Assembly: GCA_045589595.1 (NCBI GenBank) | Contig: JAZNPK010000041.1 | Location: 1-64,000, forward strand | DNA from: SIG77 sp045589595 | GTDB lineage: Bacteria > Verrucomicrobiota > Lentisphaeria > Victivallales > UBA1829 | Length of the DNA: 64,000 nt | Reading direction: 5' to 3' | Shown: in pieces, positions 9,196 through 18,389 of the stretch | Layout: every line of letters starts with the position of its first letter | Numbering within the stretch: position 1 is the first letter of the stretch | Program-made: the position numbers and the translations under genes | Notes under the pieces: generated by a model | Told to the model about the DNA's origin: nothing | Database searches by the model: none | The model's input: only the letters and a program-made list of their open reading frames with translations

Positions 9196-9942
9196 ATGAA
9201 ACTGACTCCTTACGGAAAAAGCATCTGGCTGCCGGCATTGTTGATTGCCGTGTGCCTGATCGCTGCTGTCTGTGCGGTCAGCCGTATTTTCCCCCACATC
9301 CTCACCGGTTCCGGCGCATTTGCCATTTCGTTTCTGACGGTGTGCATATTTCTGATACTCGCGGCTCTTTTCCGTGATCCTGTCCGTCAGATCCCGGCGG
9401 AACCGGAACTGATCCTTTCCCCCTCGGACGGCAATGTAAGCGATATTGAACTGGTCAAAAACGAATCACTCAACACGCCGGAACTGCGTGAATTGTTCCA
9501 CGGACAGGATGTACTGCGGATCGGGATCCGTCTTTTCGTGTTCAATGTCCGGATCTGTCGGATGCCGGCGGCGGCGGAGATCCTGTTCAAAAGCTGCAAA
9601 AAAGATACGCTCCGTGAGACCGGAGACGGCACGGCGTCTGTCAGAGAGGCTGAAACCGTGATGCTTGGCTGTAAATCCGGGGCGGGCGATGTGGCATTTC
9701 CGGTGGCGGTCCGGCATTTTTCCGGTTCTGCCGCAAAGCGGATCGTTTGCGAAGCGACGGAAGGCGCGTCATATTCCAAAGGTGAACCGTACGGTCTGAT
9801 CAATACCGGGTCCCGTACAGAGATATATCTGCCCTGCAAAGGGTTTGAAGTAACCGTAAAAGTGGGCGGGAATGTATTTGCCGGGGTCACACCTCTGGCA
9901 AGGCTTCTGCCCGATGCGAAAGAAAAACTGCAGCAGCACTGA
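9196..9942 (+). CDS. psd: phosphatidylserine decarboxylase-like proenzyme
   Basis: A 248-residue protein predicted to convert phosphatidylserine to phosphatidylethanolamine at the membrane. Two N-terminal hydrophobic segments (about 12-30 and 40-60) precede SPSDGNV, which matches the family's SPADG. The self-cleavage site is NTGSRTEIYLP, where cleavage between G205 and S206 would form the pyruvoyl group. The next gene is the matching synthase pssA, which strongly supports the role. Oddly, the motif usually written V-H-x-N-R-x-P reads NVRICRMP, so the conserved histidine is R119. Either the enzyme uses another residue or it is impaired. Confidence 0.85.
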   Translation: MKLTPYGKSIWLPALLIAVCLIAAVCAVSRIFPHILTGSGAFAISFLTVCIFLILAALFRDPVRQIPAEPELILSPSDGNVSDIELVKNESLNTPELRELFHGQDVLRIGIRLFVFNVRICRMPAAAEILFKSCKKDTLRETGDGTASVREAETVMLGCKSGAGDVAFPVAVRHFSGSAAKRIVCEATEGASYSKGEPYGLINTGSRTEIYLPCKGFEVTVKVGGNVFAGVTPLARLLPDAKEKLQQH

Positions 9943-9968
9943 TCTGCTGAACAGGAGGCTATGGCGTC

Positions 9969-10811
9969 ATGAAACAGAAATTCAAAAATCTTCTGGAACG
10001 CAACCGTTGGATCAAGGGTATTCCGAACGCATTGACGCTGTGCAATTCTCTCTGCGGCTTTGCTTCGATCCTTCTCACACTGCAGGCATACAAATATTCC
10101 GATCAGCCCGAACTGATGGCGGACATCTTCGCCTGGAGTGCGGGGATGATCCTTTTTGCCATGGTCTTTGACGCACTGGACGGATTCGCGGCGCGGATCC
10201 TCAACGCGGCAAGTATGCACGGGATCCAGATGGATTCACTTGCCGATATGGTGACGTTCGGCGTTGCACCGGCGACGCTGGTGGCGGTCATGGCGCACAA
10301 CATCCACCACATCGATGCGCTCCGGGAATATCTGCCCATCTGTATTCTCTGTGCGGTTTATCTCGGTTGTGCGGCTCTGCGTCTGGCAACATACAATGTT
10401 CACGCCATTGTGGAAAAGAAAAGCTCGGAAAAATTCTCCGGTCTGCCTTCTCCCGGCGGTGCGGCGGCGATCTGTGCGCTGGTGATCTTCTCCGCCTGCG
10501 ACGGGATCAAACAGGAACTGCTGATCCGTTATCTTCCGTTCTATGCGGCGCTGCTCGGTATTCTGATGGTCAGCACTGTTCCCTACATGCATCTGGCAAA
10601 ATGGATCGTTTCCACGAAACGCAACAAAAAACGCCTGGCATTTCTGCTGTTTCTGTTTGCGCTCTGGGGCGTATCCGGCATATTTTACAACTGGTACGCG
10701 TTCCCCACGCTCGTTATCACGGTGTATGTGATCTGGGGTCCCGTTGCGTATATCGCAGTCAAACTCGGTCTGCTTCATGTCAGAGTGGAATTTGACGGAG
10801 ACGCGGATTGA
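9969..10811 (+). CDS. pssA: CDP-diacylglycerol--serine O-phosphatidyltransferase
   Basis: A 280-residue integral membrane enzyme that makes phosphatidylserine from CDP-diacylglycerol and serine. The full CDP-alcohol phosphatidyltransferase motif is present: D71-G72, A75-R76, G85, D89 and D93, with the family's exact spacing. About seven hydrophobic segments follow. AGGAGG lies ten bases before the start. It is adjacent to psd, and together they form the route to phosphatidylethanolamine. Its stop codon overlaps the next start by one base (TGATG), so translation is coupled. Confidence 0.93.
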   Translation: MKQKFKNLLERNRWIKGIPNALTLCNSLCGFASILLTLQAYKYSDQPELMADIFAWSAGMILFAMVFDALDGFAARILNAASMHGIQMDSLADMVTFGVAPATLVAVMAHNIHHIDALREYLPICILCAVYLGCAALRLATYNVHAIVEKKSSEKFSGLPSPGGAAAICALVIFSACDGIKQELLIRYLPFYAALLGILMVSTVPYMHLAKWIVSTKRNKKRLAFLLFLFALWGVSGIFYNWYAFPTLVITVYVIWGPVAYIAVKLGLLHVRVEFDGDAD

Positions 10812-11788
10812 TGAGGATCCTGATCACCGGCGGAGCCGGTTTCATCGGCAGTCATCTGACGGCGGCATTGCTGTCTGATCCGGAAAATTCCGTTTCCGTG
10901 ATCGATGATCTTTCCACCGGTTCTATGGAAAATGTGCAGAAATTTCTGCCGGACAGCCGTTACCGTTTTGTGCGCGGCAACATTCTGTATGCGCCTGAAC
11001 TGGAAGAACTGGTATCGAACTGCGATTTTATTTTTCATCTGGCGGCGGCAGTGGGCGTGGAACTTGTGGTCCACGATCCGGTCAGAACGATCCTCACCAA
11101 TGTTCAGGGCACGGAACGGGTCCTGACTCTTGCGGCGGAACGGGGCAAACGTTTTATTCTCGCGTCCACCAGTGAAGTTTACGGCAAATCTGCCAAAGAT
11201 TATTTTGCGGAAACGGATGATCTTCTCATCGGACCGTCCACTCATTCACGCTGGTCCTATGCATGCAGCAAACTCATGGACGAATTCCTGCTGATGGCGT
11301 ACTGCCGCGACAAAGGATTGAACGGAACAGTTGTCCGCTTTTTCAACACGGTCGGACCGGGTCAGACGGGGCGGTACGGTATGGTGATCCCCCGCTTTGT
11401 TTCTGCGGCGCTGAAAGGTGAAGCGCTGAAAGTGTACGGGACCGGCGGTCAGACACGTTGTTTCTGCCATGTGGCGGATGTGGTGCGTGCGCTGCTGCTC
11501 CTGATGAAACGGGATGATGTCAGCGGCGAGATCTTCAATATCGGCAGTCAGGAAAGCATCACGATCCGTGAACTGGCAGAATTTGTGATCGGGCGTACCG
11601 GCAGTTCATCTGCGATCGAAGTCGTGCCGTACGAAAAAGCATACGCGGCGGGTTTTGAGGATATGCTGCACCGGGCGCCGGATTGTTCCAAGCTGCACAG
11701 TCTTTGCGGTTGGAAAGCGGAGATCCCCCTGAAAAGCATCATTGATGATGTGGCGGCAGAGATCCGGATGCGGTCGCAAACCGCGTGA
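10811..11788 (+). CDS. NAD-dependent epimerase/dehydratase (extended SDR)
   Basis: A 325-residue nucleotide-sugar modifying enzyme. The N-terminal ILITGGAGFIGSH is the NAD-binding glycine motif, STSEVYGKS carries the active-site Ser/Thr region, and WSYACSK contains the catalytic Tyr-x3-Lys. Overall it resembles UDP-glucose 4-epimerase, dTDP-glucose 4,6-dehydratase and UDP-glucuronate decarboxylase; the substrate cannot be chosen from sequence. A TTG codon one triplet upstream is less likely than the ATG at 10811, which overlaps the pssA stop. It probably serves envelope polysaccharide or glycolipid synthesis. Confidence 0.9.
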   Translation: MRILITGGAGFIGSHLTAALLSDPENSVSVIDDLSTGSMENVQKFLPDSRYRFVRGNILYAPELEELVSNCDFIFHLAAAVGVELVVHDPVRTILTNVQGTERVLTLAAERGKRFILASTSEVYGKSAKDYFAETDDLLIGPSTHSRWSYACSKLMDEFLLMAYCRDKGLNGTVVRFFNTVGPGQTGRYGMVIPRFVSAALKGEALKVYGTGGQTRCFCHVADVVRALLLLMKRDDVSGEIFNIGSQESITIRELAEFVIGRTGSSSAIEVVPYEKAYAAGFEDMLHRAPDCSKLHSLCGWKAEIPLKSIIDDVAAEIRMRSQTA

Positions 11789-11857
11789 TTTTTGAGGCTG
11801 ATCCGTACGGAATCGTGATCTTTTTTCAAAAAATCACAAAAAAACCGTTTTTTCTGC

Positions 11858-11886
11858 TTGACATTCATTTTCAAGGCGTCTATAAT
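11858..11886 (+). promoter_or_regulatory. perfect consensus sigma70 promoter of hpf
   Basis: TTGACA (11858-11863) and TATAAT (11881-11886) are separated by exactly 17 bases. This is the only promoter I found in the window that matches the consensus at all twelve positions. The hpf start is 66 bases downstream of the -10. Confidence 0.85.
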
Positions 11887-11952
11887 AGGCTTGGAAACTC
11901 CAGGGGCGTATCCGATAGAGCCCTGAGCAACATCAAACACAGGAGGTAGACT

Positions 11953-12297
11953 ATGGATGTCACAGTCAGTGTCCGTCACTTCGATCTGAACGATGAAGTC
12001 AAGCAGTACGCAGTTGATGCAGTGAATGCGGCTTTTGCAGAGTTCCGTCTGAAGATCAGTCATGTGAACCTCGTTCTTGACATGCAGAAAAATCAGATCA
12101 AAGCGTCTATCAGTGTCGCAGTAAAAGATTTCCCCATCGGGCTGGAATCCGCGGCGTATGACAACGTCTATAAAGCCATTGAAGAAGTCGTTACCAAGGC
12201 TGAAACCCAGGCGCGGAAGTATCTTGACAAAAAGCAGGATCACCGTGCGGAAGGTCTGAAAATGGCTGAACAGGAAAAAGCGGCAAACGCCGAATAA
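11953..12297 (+). CDS. hpf: ribosome hibernation promoting factor (short HPF/RaiA family)
   Basis: A 114-residue protein of the HPF/YfiA family, which binds the 30S decoding region and inactivates ribosomes during slow growth. The fold is recognisable from the start (DVTVSVRHFDLNDEVKQYA) through the central strand (VNLVLDMQKNQIKASISV) to the helix DNVYKAIEEVVTKAETQ. It is the short form, lacking the C-terminal dimerisation domain of long HPF, and ends in a basic tail. AGGAGG lies a few bases before ATG. It has its own strong promoter and a strong terminator, so it is a monocistronic, potentially highly expressed gene. Confidence 0.93.
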   Translation: MDVTVSVRHFDLNDEVKQYAVDAVNAAFAEFRLKISHVNLVLDMQKNQIKASISVAVKDFPIGLESAAYDNVYKAIEEVVTKAETQARKYLDKKQDHRAEGLKMAEQEKAANAE

Positions 12298-12321
12298 CCG
12301 CCATTAAAAACAGAAAGTACG

Positions 12322-12352
12322 AACTCCCCGGCGCGCCCGGGGAGTTTTTTTT
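12322..12352 (+). terminator. strong rho-independent terminator after hpf
   Basis: A 10-bp perfect GC-rich stem (12322-12331 with 12337-12346) with a five-base loop runs into eight T. Confidence 0.9.
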
Positions 12353-12413
12353 GAAAACAAAACGAACTTGTAAAACATTTCTGCATCGATGCAGACAGCA
12401 GAGGCAACCGAAA

Positions 12414-14045
12414 ATGAACTTCCAGTATGTCCATTATCACAACGTCAGGATCCCCATGCGGGACGGGATCACCCTTGCAGCAGATCTTTATCTGCCGGAC
12501 GCACCGGGTCCCTTCCCCGTATATCTTTCCCGTTCTCCCTACAACGCCACCGGCGGACTGAAAGACACAAGAGAATGTGGAGAAGGTTTCGCAGTGATCT
12601 GGGTGGACTGCCGGGGAAGATTTCTTTCCGAAGGCGTCTGCACCCCCACGCAGGATGAATTGGATGACGGTTACGATACGCTGGAATGGATCAGCCAACA
12701 AACCTGGTGCAACGGCAGAGTGATCATGGTGGGCGGCTCCTATCCGGGTCTGACACAGCTGCTTGCGGCGGCGTCCGGACATCCGGTCCTGAAAGGGATC
12801 GCGCCGTCCGCGTTGAGCAATTCCTTCTACGAAGCATATTACACGAACGGCGTTCTGGAACTTTCCTTCATGCCCTCGTGGCACATCAACCTGAGCAATC
12901 AGTCTGCCGTGAATTTCGTGGAACTGCGGAAAGAATTTCCGGTCAGCACACTGGCGGAACGGGGCGGACTGACCTGTCCTTCGTGGGAAACGATCTCCAC
13001 CACGCCCGATCCGGAAGCGCCGTTCTGGTCAAAGATCCAGCTGCGGAATTATGCGAAAGATATCAAATGTCCCTTCTTCATCCAGACGAGTTACTTTGAC
13101 CTTCTCGGCAGACGGGGACCGGAGATCTATACGGATCTCATGTCTTCGCCGGATATCTGTGAAGACTTCAAAAAATATTCCCGGCTCCGCATCGGTCCGT
13201 GGGGACACGGCGTCAATGTGAAGGAAGGGGATTTTTCCTTTACGGACGAAGCACTTGTCACGGAAGCGGATGAACTGGATTTCCTCTATTCCATTCTGCG
13301 CGGAAAAGAGCCGGAACCTGCCGCCGCCCGCGGCGCGGTCACATACTTCACCATGGGCGAAAACAAATGGCATTATGCCGAAACCTGGCCGGTCCCGGGC
13401 GCTGTTGATACGCCCTTCTATCTGGGCAGCAAAGGCGGCGCCAATACGCTGAACGGCGATGGTTACCTCACGCGGGTCAAACCGACTGCCGATCTGCCGT
13501 CGGATAAATTCACCTATGATCCGCGGAATCCGGTTCCCACCTGCGGCGGCAGAATGGTCAATACCGGCGGGATGCACGATCAGAGCGAAGTGGAACAGCG
13601 GCAGGATGTGCTGGTCTATACCAGCCCGGCAATGACAGACGATCTCACGGTCACCGGTATGATCAAGGCACATCTCTTTGTGCAGTCCAGCGCACCGGAT
13701 ACGGACTTTACGGTGAAGGTGGTGGATGTTCTGCCCGACGGCCGCCCCATGAATATTTGCGATACGATCTACCGTATGCGTTACCGCAACGGCTTCAAAA
13801 ATCCCGTGTTTATGCAGAAAGGCGAGACCTGCGAAGTAAAATTTGATGTCGATTTTACATCGTACATGTTCAAAAAAGGTCACCGGATCCGGATCGAGAT
13901 CTCCAGCAGCAATTTCCCGCATTACGAGCGGAACCTGAATACGGAAACGCTGCCCGCTCTGGAAACGGAACCGCAGAACGCAGATCAGGTGATCCTCCAT
14001 TCGGAGCAGTGTCCCTCCTGCATCATTCTGCCGATCATGAACTGA
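12414..14045 (+). CDS. CocE/NonD family hydrolase (X-Pro dipeptidyl-peptidase-like)
   Basis: A 543-residue serine hydrolase of the S15/CocE group, which cleaves acyl or X-Pro peptide substrates. The alpha/beta-hydrolase domain has the nucleophile elbow GGSYPG (S109), and IGPWGHG carries the catalytic histidine. The C-terminal jelly-roll domain (DLTVTGMIKAHLFVQSSAPD onwards) is typical of the family. No signal peptide is seen, so it should be cytoplasmic. The frame is open from 12351, inside the hpf terminator; ATG 12414 is preferred because AGAGG lies upstream and family members begin near this point. The natural substrate is unknown. Confidence 0.88.
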   Translation: MNFQYVHYHNVRIPMRDGITLAADLYLPDAPGPFPVYLSRSPYNATGGLKDTRECGEGFAVIWVDCRGRFLSEGVCTPTQDELDDGYDTLEWISQQTWCNGRVIMVGGSYPGLTQLLAAASGHPVLKGIAPSALSNSFYEAYYTNGVLELSFMPSWHINLSNQSAVNFVELRKEFPVSTLAERGGLTCPSWETISTTPDPEAPFWSKIQLRNYAKDIKCPFFIQTSYFDLLGRRGPEIYTDLMSSPDICEDFKKYSRLRIGPWGHGVNVKEGDFSFTDEALVTEADELDFLYSILRGKEPEPAAARGAVTYFTMGENKWHYAETWPVPGAVDTPFYLGSKGGANTLNGDGYLTRVKPTADLPSDKFTYDPRNPVPTCGGRMVNTGGMHDQSEVEQRQDVLVYTSPAMTDDLTVTGMIKAHLFVQSSAPDTDFTVKVVDVLPDGRPMNICDTIYRMRYRNGFKNPVFMQKGETCEVKFDVDFTSYMFKKGHRIRIEISSSNFPHYERNLNTETLPALETEPQNADQVILHSEQCPSCIILPIMN

Positions 14046-14116
14046 ACAGAGTGCGGAACAGGAACGCCGGTCCCCCGGTCCGCCTGTAAAAAACCGGTGA
14101 AACATACGGAAAAAGT

Positions 14117-14145
14117 TTGTAAAAAAGGTAAAGTTGTGGTATTGT
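14117..14145 (+). promoter_or_regulatory. promoter of glgC
   Basis: TTGTAA (14117-14122) and TATTGT (14140-14145) are spaced by 17 bases, about 54 bases before the glgC start. The same TATTGT -10 recurs before the PHP gene at 33087. Confidence 0.55.
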
Positions 14146-14198
14146 AAAAAGATCAACAGATCTACGCGGAAACTGATAACCAAGGAGGAACAGCGAAA

Positions 14199-15515
14199 AT
14201 GAGAACTTCAGTATTGGGAATGATCCTTGCCGGCGGGGAAGGCACACGTTTGGCACCTTTGACACACGAGCGGGCGAAACCGGCTGTTCCATTCGGCGGA
14301 AAATACCGTATCATCGACTTTGTTCTCAGTAACTTTGTCAACAGCGGGATCGACAGTATTTTTGTGCTGACCCAGTTCAAATCCCAGAGTCTGATGGAAC
14401 ATATCATCAACGGCTGGAACATTTCCAGTACGCAGGTGCGCGGCAGATTCATCATCCCCGTACCCGCACAGATGCAGACCGAAGACCGGACATGGTACAG
14501 CGGCACTGCCGACGCCATTTATCAGAATGTTCATCTGATCGAAGACTTCAAACCGGATCAGGTGGCGGTATTCGGCGGCGACCACATTTACCGTATGGAT
14601 ATCAGCCAGATGGTGGATTTCCACATCGAAAAAAATGCCATTGCCACCGTTGCGGCGATCCCCGTCCCCATCAAAGAAGCACATCAGTTCGGCATTATTG
14701 AAGTCGATGATGACTGGCGGATCACCGGATTCCAGGAAAAACCGGAAAATCCAACGCCGATGCCCAACGATAAAAATATGTGCCTCGCCTCCATGGGCAA
14801 CTACATTTTTGAAGCGGATCATCTGCTCAACCTGCTGAAAAATGACCACGCCGAAAAAAACAGCGCCCACGATTTCGGCAAAAATATCATTCCCTCTCTG
14901 GTGGAAACAAGGCGTCTCTTCGCATACAATTTCTACAACAATGTGATCCCCGGACAGAATGTGAACGAAAAACCCTACTGGCGCGATGTCGGTACACTCA
15001 AAGCATTTTTTGAGGCCAATATGGACCTGCGTGCCACCAAGCCCCAGCTGGATCTGTACAACACAAAATGGCCCATCTACAACTACCATTTCAGCCTGCC
15101 GCCCGCTAAATTTGTCCACAATGAAGAAGTGGATAAACACGGTCTGCCCCGGATCGGAAAAGCGATCAACTCCATCGTCTGCGACGGCTGTATCGTTTCC
15201 GGCAGCACCGTTACCAACTCCGTGCTGTTCAATCAGGTATTCGTCCACAGCTACGCCACCGTTCACAACTGTATTCTGCTGAACGATGTGGATGTGGCGG
15301 AACATTGCCGTATCCGGAATGCCATCATTGACAAACACAATATGATCCCGAAGGGCACCATCATCGGTTACGACCGGGAAGAAGATGCAAAACGGTATTG
15401 TGTGATCGATCTTGATCCGGATAAAAACGGCAATCCCCAGTGGCTGACAGTCATTCCCAAGGACCGTCACTATCAGAAACTGGAACTGCCCAAAAGTCTT
15501 GAAACACACAAATGA
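14199..15515 (+). CDS. glgC: glucose-1-phosphate adenylyltransferase
   Basis: A 438-residue ADP-glucose pyrophosphorylase, the committed step of glycogen synthesis. The nucleotide-binding N-terminus LAGGEGTRLAPLT and the substrate motif KPAVPFGGKYRIIDF are diagnostic. The C-terminal part is a left-handed beta-helix (SIVCDGCIVSGSTVTNSVL). Length is normal. AAGGAGGAA precedes the start. Allosteric control by sugar phosphates is expected from the family. The following HD-domain gene overlaps the stop by four bases (ATGA), so the two are translationally coupled. No other glg gene is present here. Confidence 0.96.
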   Translation: MRTSVLGMILAGGEGTRLAPLTHERAKPAVPFGGKYRIIDFVLSNFVNSGIDSIFVLTQFKSQSLMEHIINGWNISSTQVRGRFIIPVPAQMQTEDRTWYSGTADAIYQNVHLIEDFKPDQVAVFGGDHIYRMDISQMVDFHIEKNAIATVAAIPVPIKEAHQFGIIEVDDDWRITGFQEKPENPTPMPNDKNMCLASMGNYIFEADHLLNLLKNDHAEKNSAHDFGKNIIPSLVETRRLFAYNFYNNVIPGQNVNEKPYWRDVGTLKAFFEANMDLRATKPQLDLYNTKWPIYNYHFSLPPAKFVHNEEVDKHGLPRIGKAINSIVCDGCIVSGSTVTNSVLFNQVFVHSYATVHNCILLNDVDVAEHCRIRNAIIDKHNMIPKGTIIGYDREEDAKRYCVIDLDPDKNGNPQWLTVIPKDRHYQKLELPKSLETHK

Positions 15516-16165
15516 TCCAGGACACACCGGAACGCCGGGCGGCATTTGAACAGTGCGTACGCGATAAACTGGAAAATGCCCCCGGATGTCACGATTTCGC
15601 CCACACCATGCGCGTGGTGCGGAACGCTGAACTCATCCTCCGGGCCGAACAGCCGGAACACCCGTTCGCCGTCTGGACCGCCGCCGTGTTTCACGATTTT
15701 GCCCGTCCGGAAGAACTGGCAGCTGACGGAAAACTGGATCACGCAAAACTCGGCGCGGAACTGGTCCGGGACGAATTGAAACGCTTCGGATGCGATGAGG
15801 CGTTTATCGACCTCGTTTCCAGTTGCGTCCGGACGCACCGTTACCGGGGGAATATGGCGCCGGAAACATTGGAAGCAAAAATCGTTTACGATGCGGATAA
15901 ACTGGATTCCACCGGTGCATTCGGCGTGGCAAGGGCATTTCATTTTGCGGGCAGGATCGGTGCCTGTCTGGATAATTCGGAAGAAGAAGCCGTCAACTCT
16001 CCGGCATACGGAAAAAATGATTCAGCCTATCGGGAATATCTGGTCAAGCTCCGTCATCTGCCGGGAAAAATGCTCACGGAAACAGGGCGTGCCATCGCAC
16101 TGGAACGGGGAGCATTCATGGACGCATTTTTCCGTCAGCTCAAATCGGAAGCCGGTGAACGCTGA
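15512..16165 (+). CDS. HD-domain metal-dependent phosphohydrolase
   Basis: A 217-residue protein with the HD fold. The metal ligands H27/H31 in CHDFAHTMRV, the H61-D62 pair in AVFHDFARPEE and a later aspartate in YDADKLDS fit the usual H...HD...D order. Family members hydrolyse nucleotides or phosphomonoesters; the substrate is unknown. It is translationally coupled to glgC. Its stop abuts the end of the convergent minus-strand gene with one base between, and no terminator is seen there. Confidence 0.85.
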   Translation: MIQDTPERRAAFEQCVRDKLENAPGCHDFAHTMRVVRNAELILRAEQPEHPFAVWTAAVFHDFARPEELAADGKLDHAKLGAELVRDELKRFGCDEAFIDLVSSCVRTHRYRGNMAPETLEAKIVYDADKLDSTGAFGVARAFHFAGRIGACLDNSEEEAVNSPAYGKNDSAYREYLVKLRHLPGKMLTETGRAIALERGAFMDAFFRQLKSEAGER

Positions 16166-16166
16166 A

Positions 16167-16664
16167 TCACGGCGTCAGCACCGGACAACATTTCCAGGAT
16201 CCGTTTGCCTCCCGGATCAGCGGCATCGTCATACGCTGAACGGGGCGGTCATCGGGATAACGGATCAGGATCACGACCAGTGCGCGGTCATCTGAACGGT
16301 TCAGGGGATCGGCTTCCGTTTCAAATTCAGCATTCAGCAGACGGAATTTCATCCGGTCGGTGAACCGCTGCAGGGATTCCGCCGGCAGAAGCGGCATCTC
16401 CCGATCCAGTGCTGCGGCATGAAGAAAACGCTGGAGCGTATCCTTGGCAAGATGTTTCTGCAGTTCGTGAATATCCCCGTTCTGACACGCACGGAGAAAA
16501 TGCAGCGTCACTGTTTCCGGCGGTTCTGCAATACCGATCCAACTGCGGATATCGTAGGGAGCAGGTTCGGCGAACCGGGACAGGGACAGCGTCATAAATC
16601 CACCTGCCGCCGCAAGGATTGCTGCCGCGACCGCTATAAAAATGATCAGTTTATGCCGTTTCAT
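16167..16664 (-). CDS. membrane-anchored protein with DUF4878/NTF2-like pattern
   Basis: A 165-residue protein with an N-terminal membrane anchor (residues 6-27) and an outer domain. The segment PPETVTLHFLRACQNGDIHE, followed by a helix and later beta-strands (RALVVILIRYPDD), resembles the small cone-shaped NTF2/DUF4878 domains found in many lipoproteins. It starts inside the stop of the ABC ATPase gene (four-base overlap), so it is made with the importer. It may be an accessory of that transporter, but no function is known. Confidence 0.7.
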   Translation of the reverse strand: MKRHKLIIFIAVAAAILAAAGGFMTLSLSRFAEPAPYDIRSWIGIAEPPETVTLHFLRACQNGDIHELQKHLAKDTLQRFLHAAALDREMPLLPAESLQRFTDRMKFRLLNAEFETEADPLNRSDDRALVVILIRYPDDRPVQRMTMPLIREANGSWKCCPVLTP

Positions 16665-17464
16665 CGTTCTGCATCCTTTTCTTCGTCTGTATGACCATAC
16701 ACGCCCGACGACACTTTGTCAATGGCACTGTTGAGAAAAAATACCGCTTCTCTGCCGTAAAGTTTATCCAGATTTTCAGCTGTCAGCACGGAATCCGGCG
16801 GACCATCTGCAAGAATACGCCCGCCGTGAAGCATCAGGATCCGGCTGGCAAAAACAGATGCCGCCGCAATGTCATGAGTCGTCATCAGGATCCCCGGATG
16901 CCACGGCAGAGACTGCAGAATACGGATCAGACGGATCCTGTACGCGGGATCGGCGGCGGCTGTGGGTTCATCCAGCAGCAGATAATCCGATTGCCGCGCC
17001 AATGCCGCTGCGATCATCACGCGCTGCCGTTCCCCGCCGGAAAGCTGCAGTACACTGCGCCGTTCAAAAGGCGTCAACGCCATACGCTCAAGCACATCGG
17101 CAACGATCCGGCAGTCTTCCGCGGACGGCGCACCGAAACGGGGACGGTATGGATTGCGCCCCAGCATCACCAGTTCGCCAACAGTAAAATCCGGCAGATG
17201 TTCCGTATTCTGGAAAACGGTTGCGATCTTTACTGCGCGGGATCGCGGCGGCAGTGCGGGGATCTCCGTGCCGTCACAGAATGCCGCACCGGATTCCGGC
17301 TTGAGTCTGCCCGTCAACAGAGAGAGGATGGAACTTTTTCCCGCCCCGTTGCTGCCCAGCAGCATGGTGAAACTGCCTTTTTCCACCGACAGGGACAAGT
17401 TCCGGAGCAAAGGGTCGGTCTGCCCCGGATAACGGCAGGTCACATCACGCAGTTCAAGCGCCAT
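16661..17464 (-). CDS. ABC transporter ATP-binding protein (FecE/BtuD type)
   Basis: A 267-residue ATPase energising uptake of an iron chelate, heme or cobalamin. It shows Walker A GSNGAGKSS, the signature LSGGERQRV, Walker B YLLLDEPTAA and the switch histidine in MTTHD. It overlaps the permease gene by 11 bases and the small anchored protein by four. The gene order of binding protein, permease and ATPase is that of FecCD-type importers. Which ligand is carried cannot be told from the ATPase. Confidence 0.92.
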   Translation of the reverse strand: MALELRDVTCRYPGQTDPLLRNLSLSVEKGSFTMLLGSNGAGKSSILSLLTGRLKPESGAAFCDGTEIPALPPRSRAVKIATVFQNTEHLPDFTVGELVMLGRNPYRPRFGAPSAEDCRIVADVLERMALTPFERRSVLQLSGGERQRVMIAAALARQSDYLLLDEPTAAADPAYRIRLIRILQSLPWHPGILMTTHDIAAASVFASRILMLHGGRILADGPPDSVLTAENLDKLYGREAVFFLNSAIDKVSSGVYGHTDEEKDAER

Positions 17465-18389
17465 GGCGACCTCCTTTCCGGTTCAGGACCCAGAGAAAAA
17501 AAGGTCCGCCGATCAGTGCCGTGATCACCCCGACAGGGATCTCCCGGACCGGGTCCAGACGGCATAAAGTATCGCAGAGCATGAGAAACGCTCCGCCCGC
17601 AAGAACAGTCGGCAGGATCAACCCGCGGTGTCCCGCACCGTGAAGCCGTTTCATCACATGAGGGACTACAAGTCCGCAGAATCCGATGATCCCGGCAAGG
17701 GCAACCGTTCCCGCCGCCAGCAGACTGGCAAGGACCGTCAGAAAAAGCGTCAGACGCCGTTCCTGTACGCCCAGATCCCACGCGTGAGCGCGCCCCAGCG
17801 AAAGGGCATCCAGATCCCCTGCGAAATAACAGCACAATGCCGTTGCCGCAAAAAGCAGGATCCCGTTTCCCTGAAGGATGGACTGCACCGGCGCCTGAAG
17901 ATTGCCCAGCATCCACCAGGTGATCCCGGCAAGTTCCGTGTTCTGCGCTGTGGAAATGAGAAACATCAGCACGCCCGATGCAACCGTCCCCATGATCACG
18001 CCGGACAACAGCAGGGAATCGCTGTCACGGGTGATCAGGAGAACAATGGCAAGCACGATCAGCGCACCGGCAAATGCAAAAAGACTTACGGCATGAATAT
18101 TGAACAGAACCGCTCCGGTCAGAAATGCCAACGCCGCTCCCGTTGCCGCCCCGCCGGAAAGACCGAGCGTAAAAGGTTCCGCCAGCGGATTGTGAAGGAT
18201 CGCCTGAAAAATCAAACCGGACAACGCCAATGCGCCGCCCGTAACAAATGCTGCGGCAAGACGCATGGCACGCATTTCCACAATGATCCGCTCCGATGAG
18301 AAATCCTGAAAACCGATCCATTCACCCCCGGCTGAAAGCCCGAAGGAAAAGATCAGCACCGCCAGCAGAAAATAAAGAGCCGCTTTCAT
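17454..18389 (-). CDS. FecCD family ABC transporter permease
   Basis: A 311-residue inner-membrane permease with about nine to ten hydrophobic segments. The family patterns are seen in RLAAAFVTGGALALSGLIFQ near the N-terminus, NPLAEPFTLGLSGG, and the C-terminal GIIGFCGLVVPHVMKRL coupling region. It works with the binding protein encoded just upstream and the ATPase downstream; both junctions overlap. Length is slightly short for the family (about 330), with a compact N-terminus. Confidence 0.92.
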   Translation of the reverse strand: MKAALYFLLAVLIFSFGLSAGGEWIGFQDFSSERIIVEMRAMRLAAAFVTGGALALSGLIFQAILHNPLAEPFTLGLSGGAATGAALAFLTGAVLFNIHAVSLFAFAGALIVLAIVLLITRDSDSLLLSGVIMGTVASGVLMFLISTAQNTELAGITWWMLGNLQAPVQSILQGNGILLFAATALCCYFAGDLDALSLGRAHAWDLGVQERRLTLFLTVLASLLAAGTVALAGIIGFCGLVVPHVMKRLHGAGHRGLILPTVLAGGAFLMLCDTLCRLDPVREIPVGVITALIGGPFFLWVLNRKGGRHGA

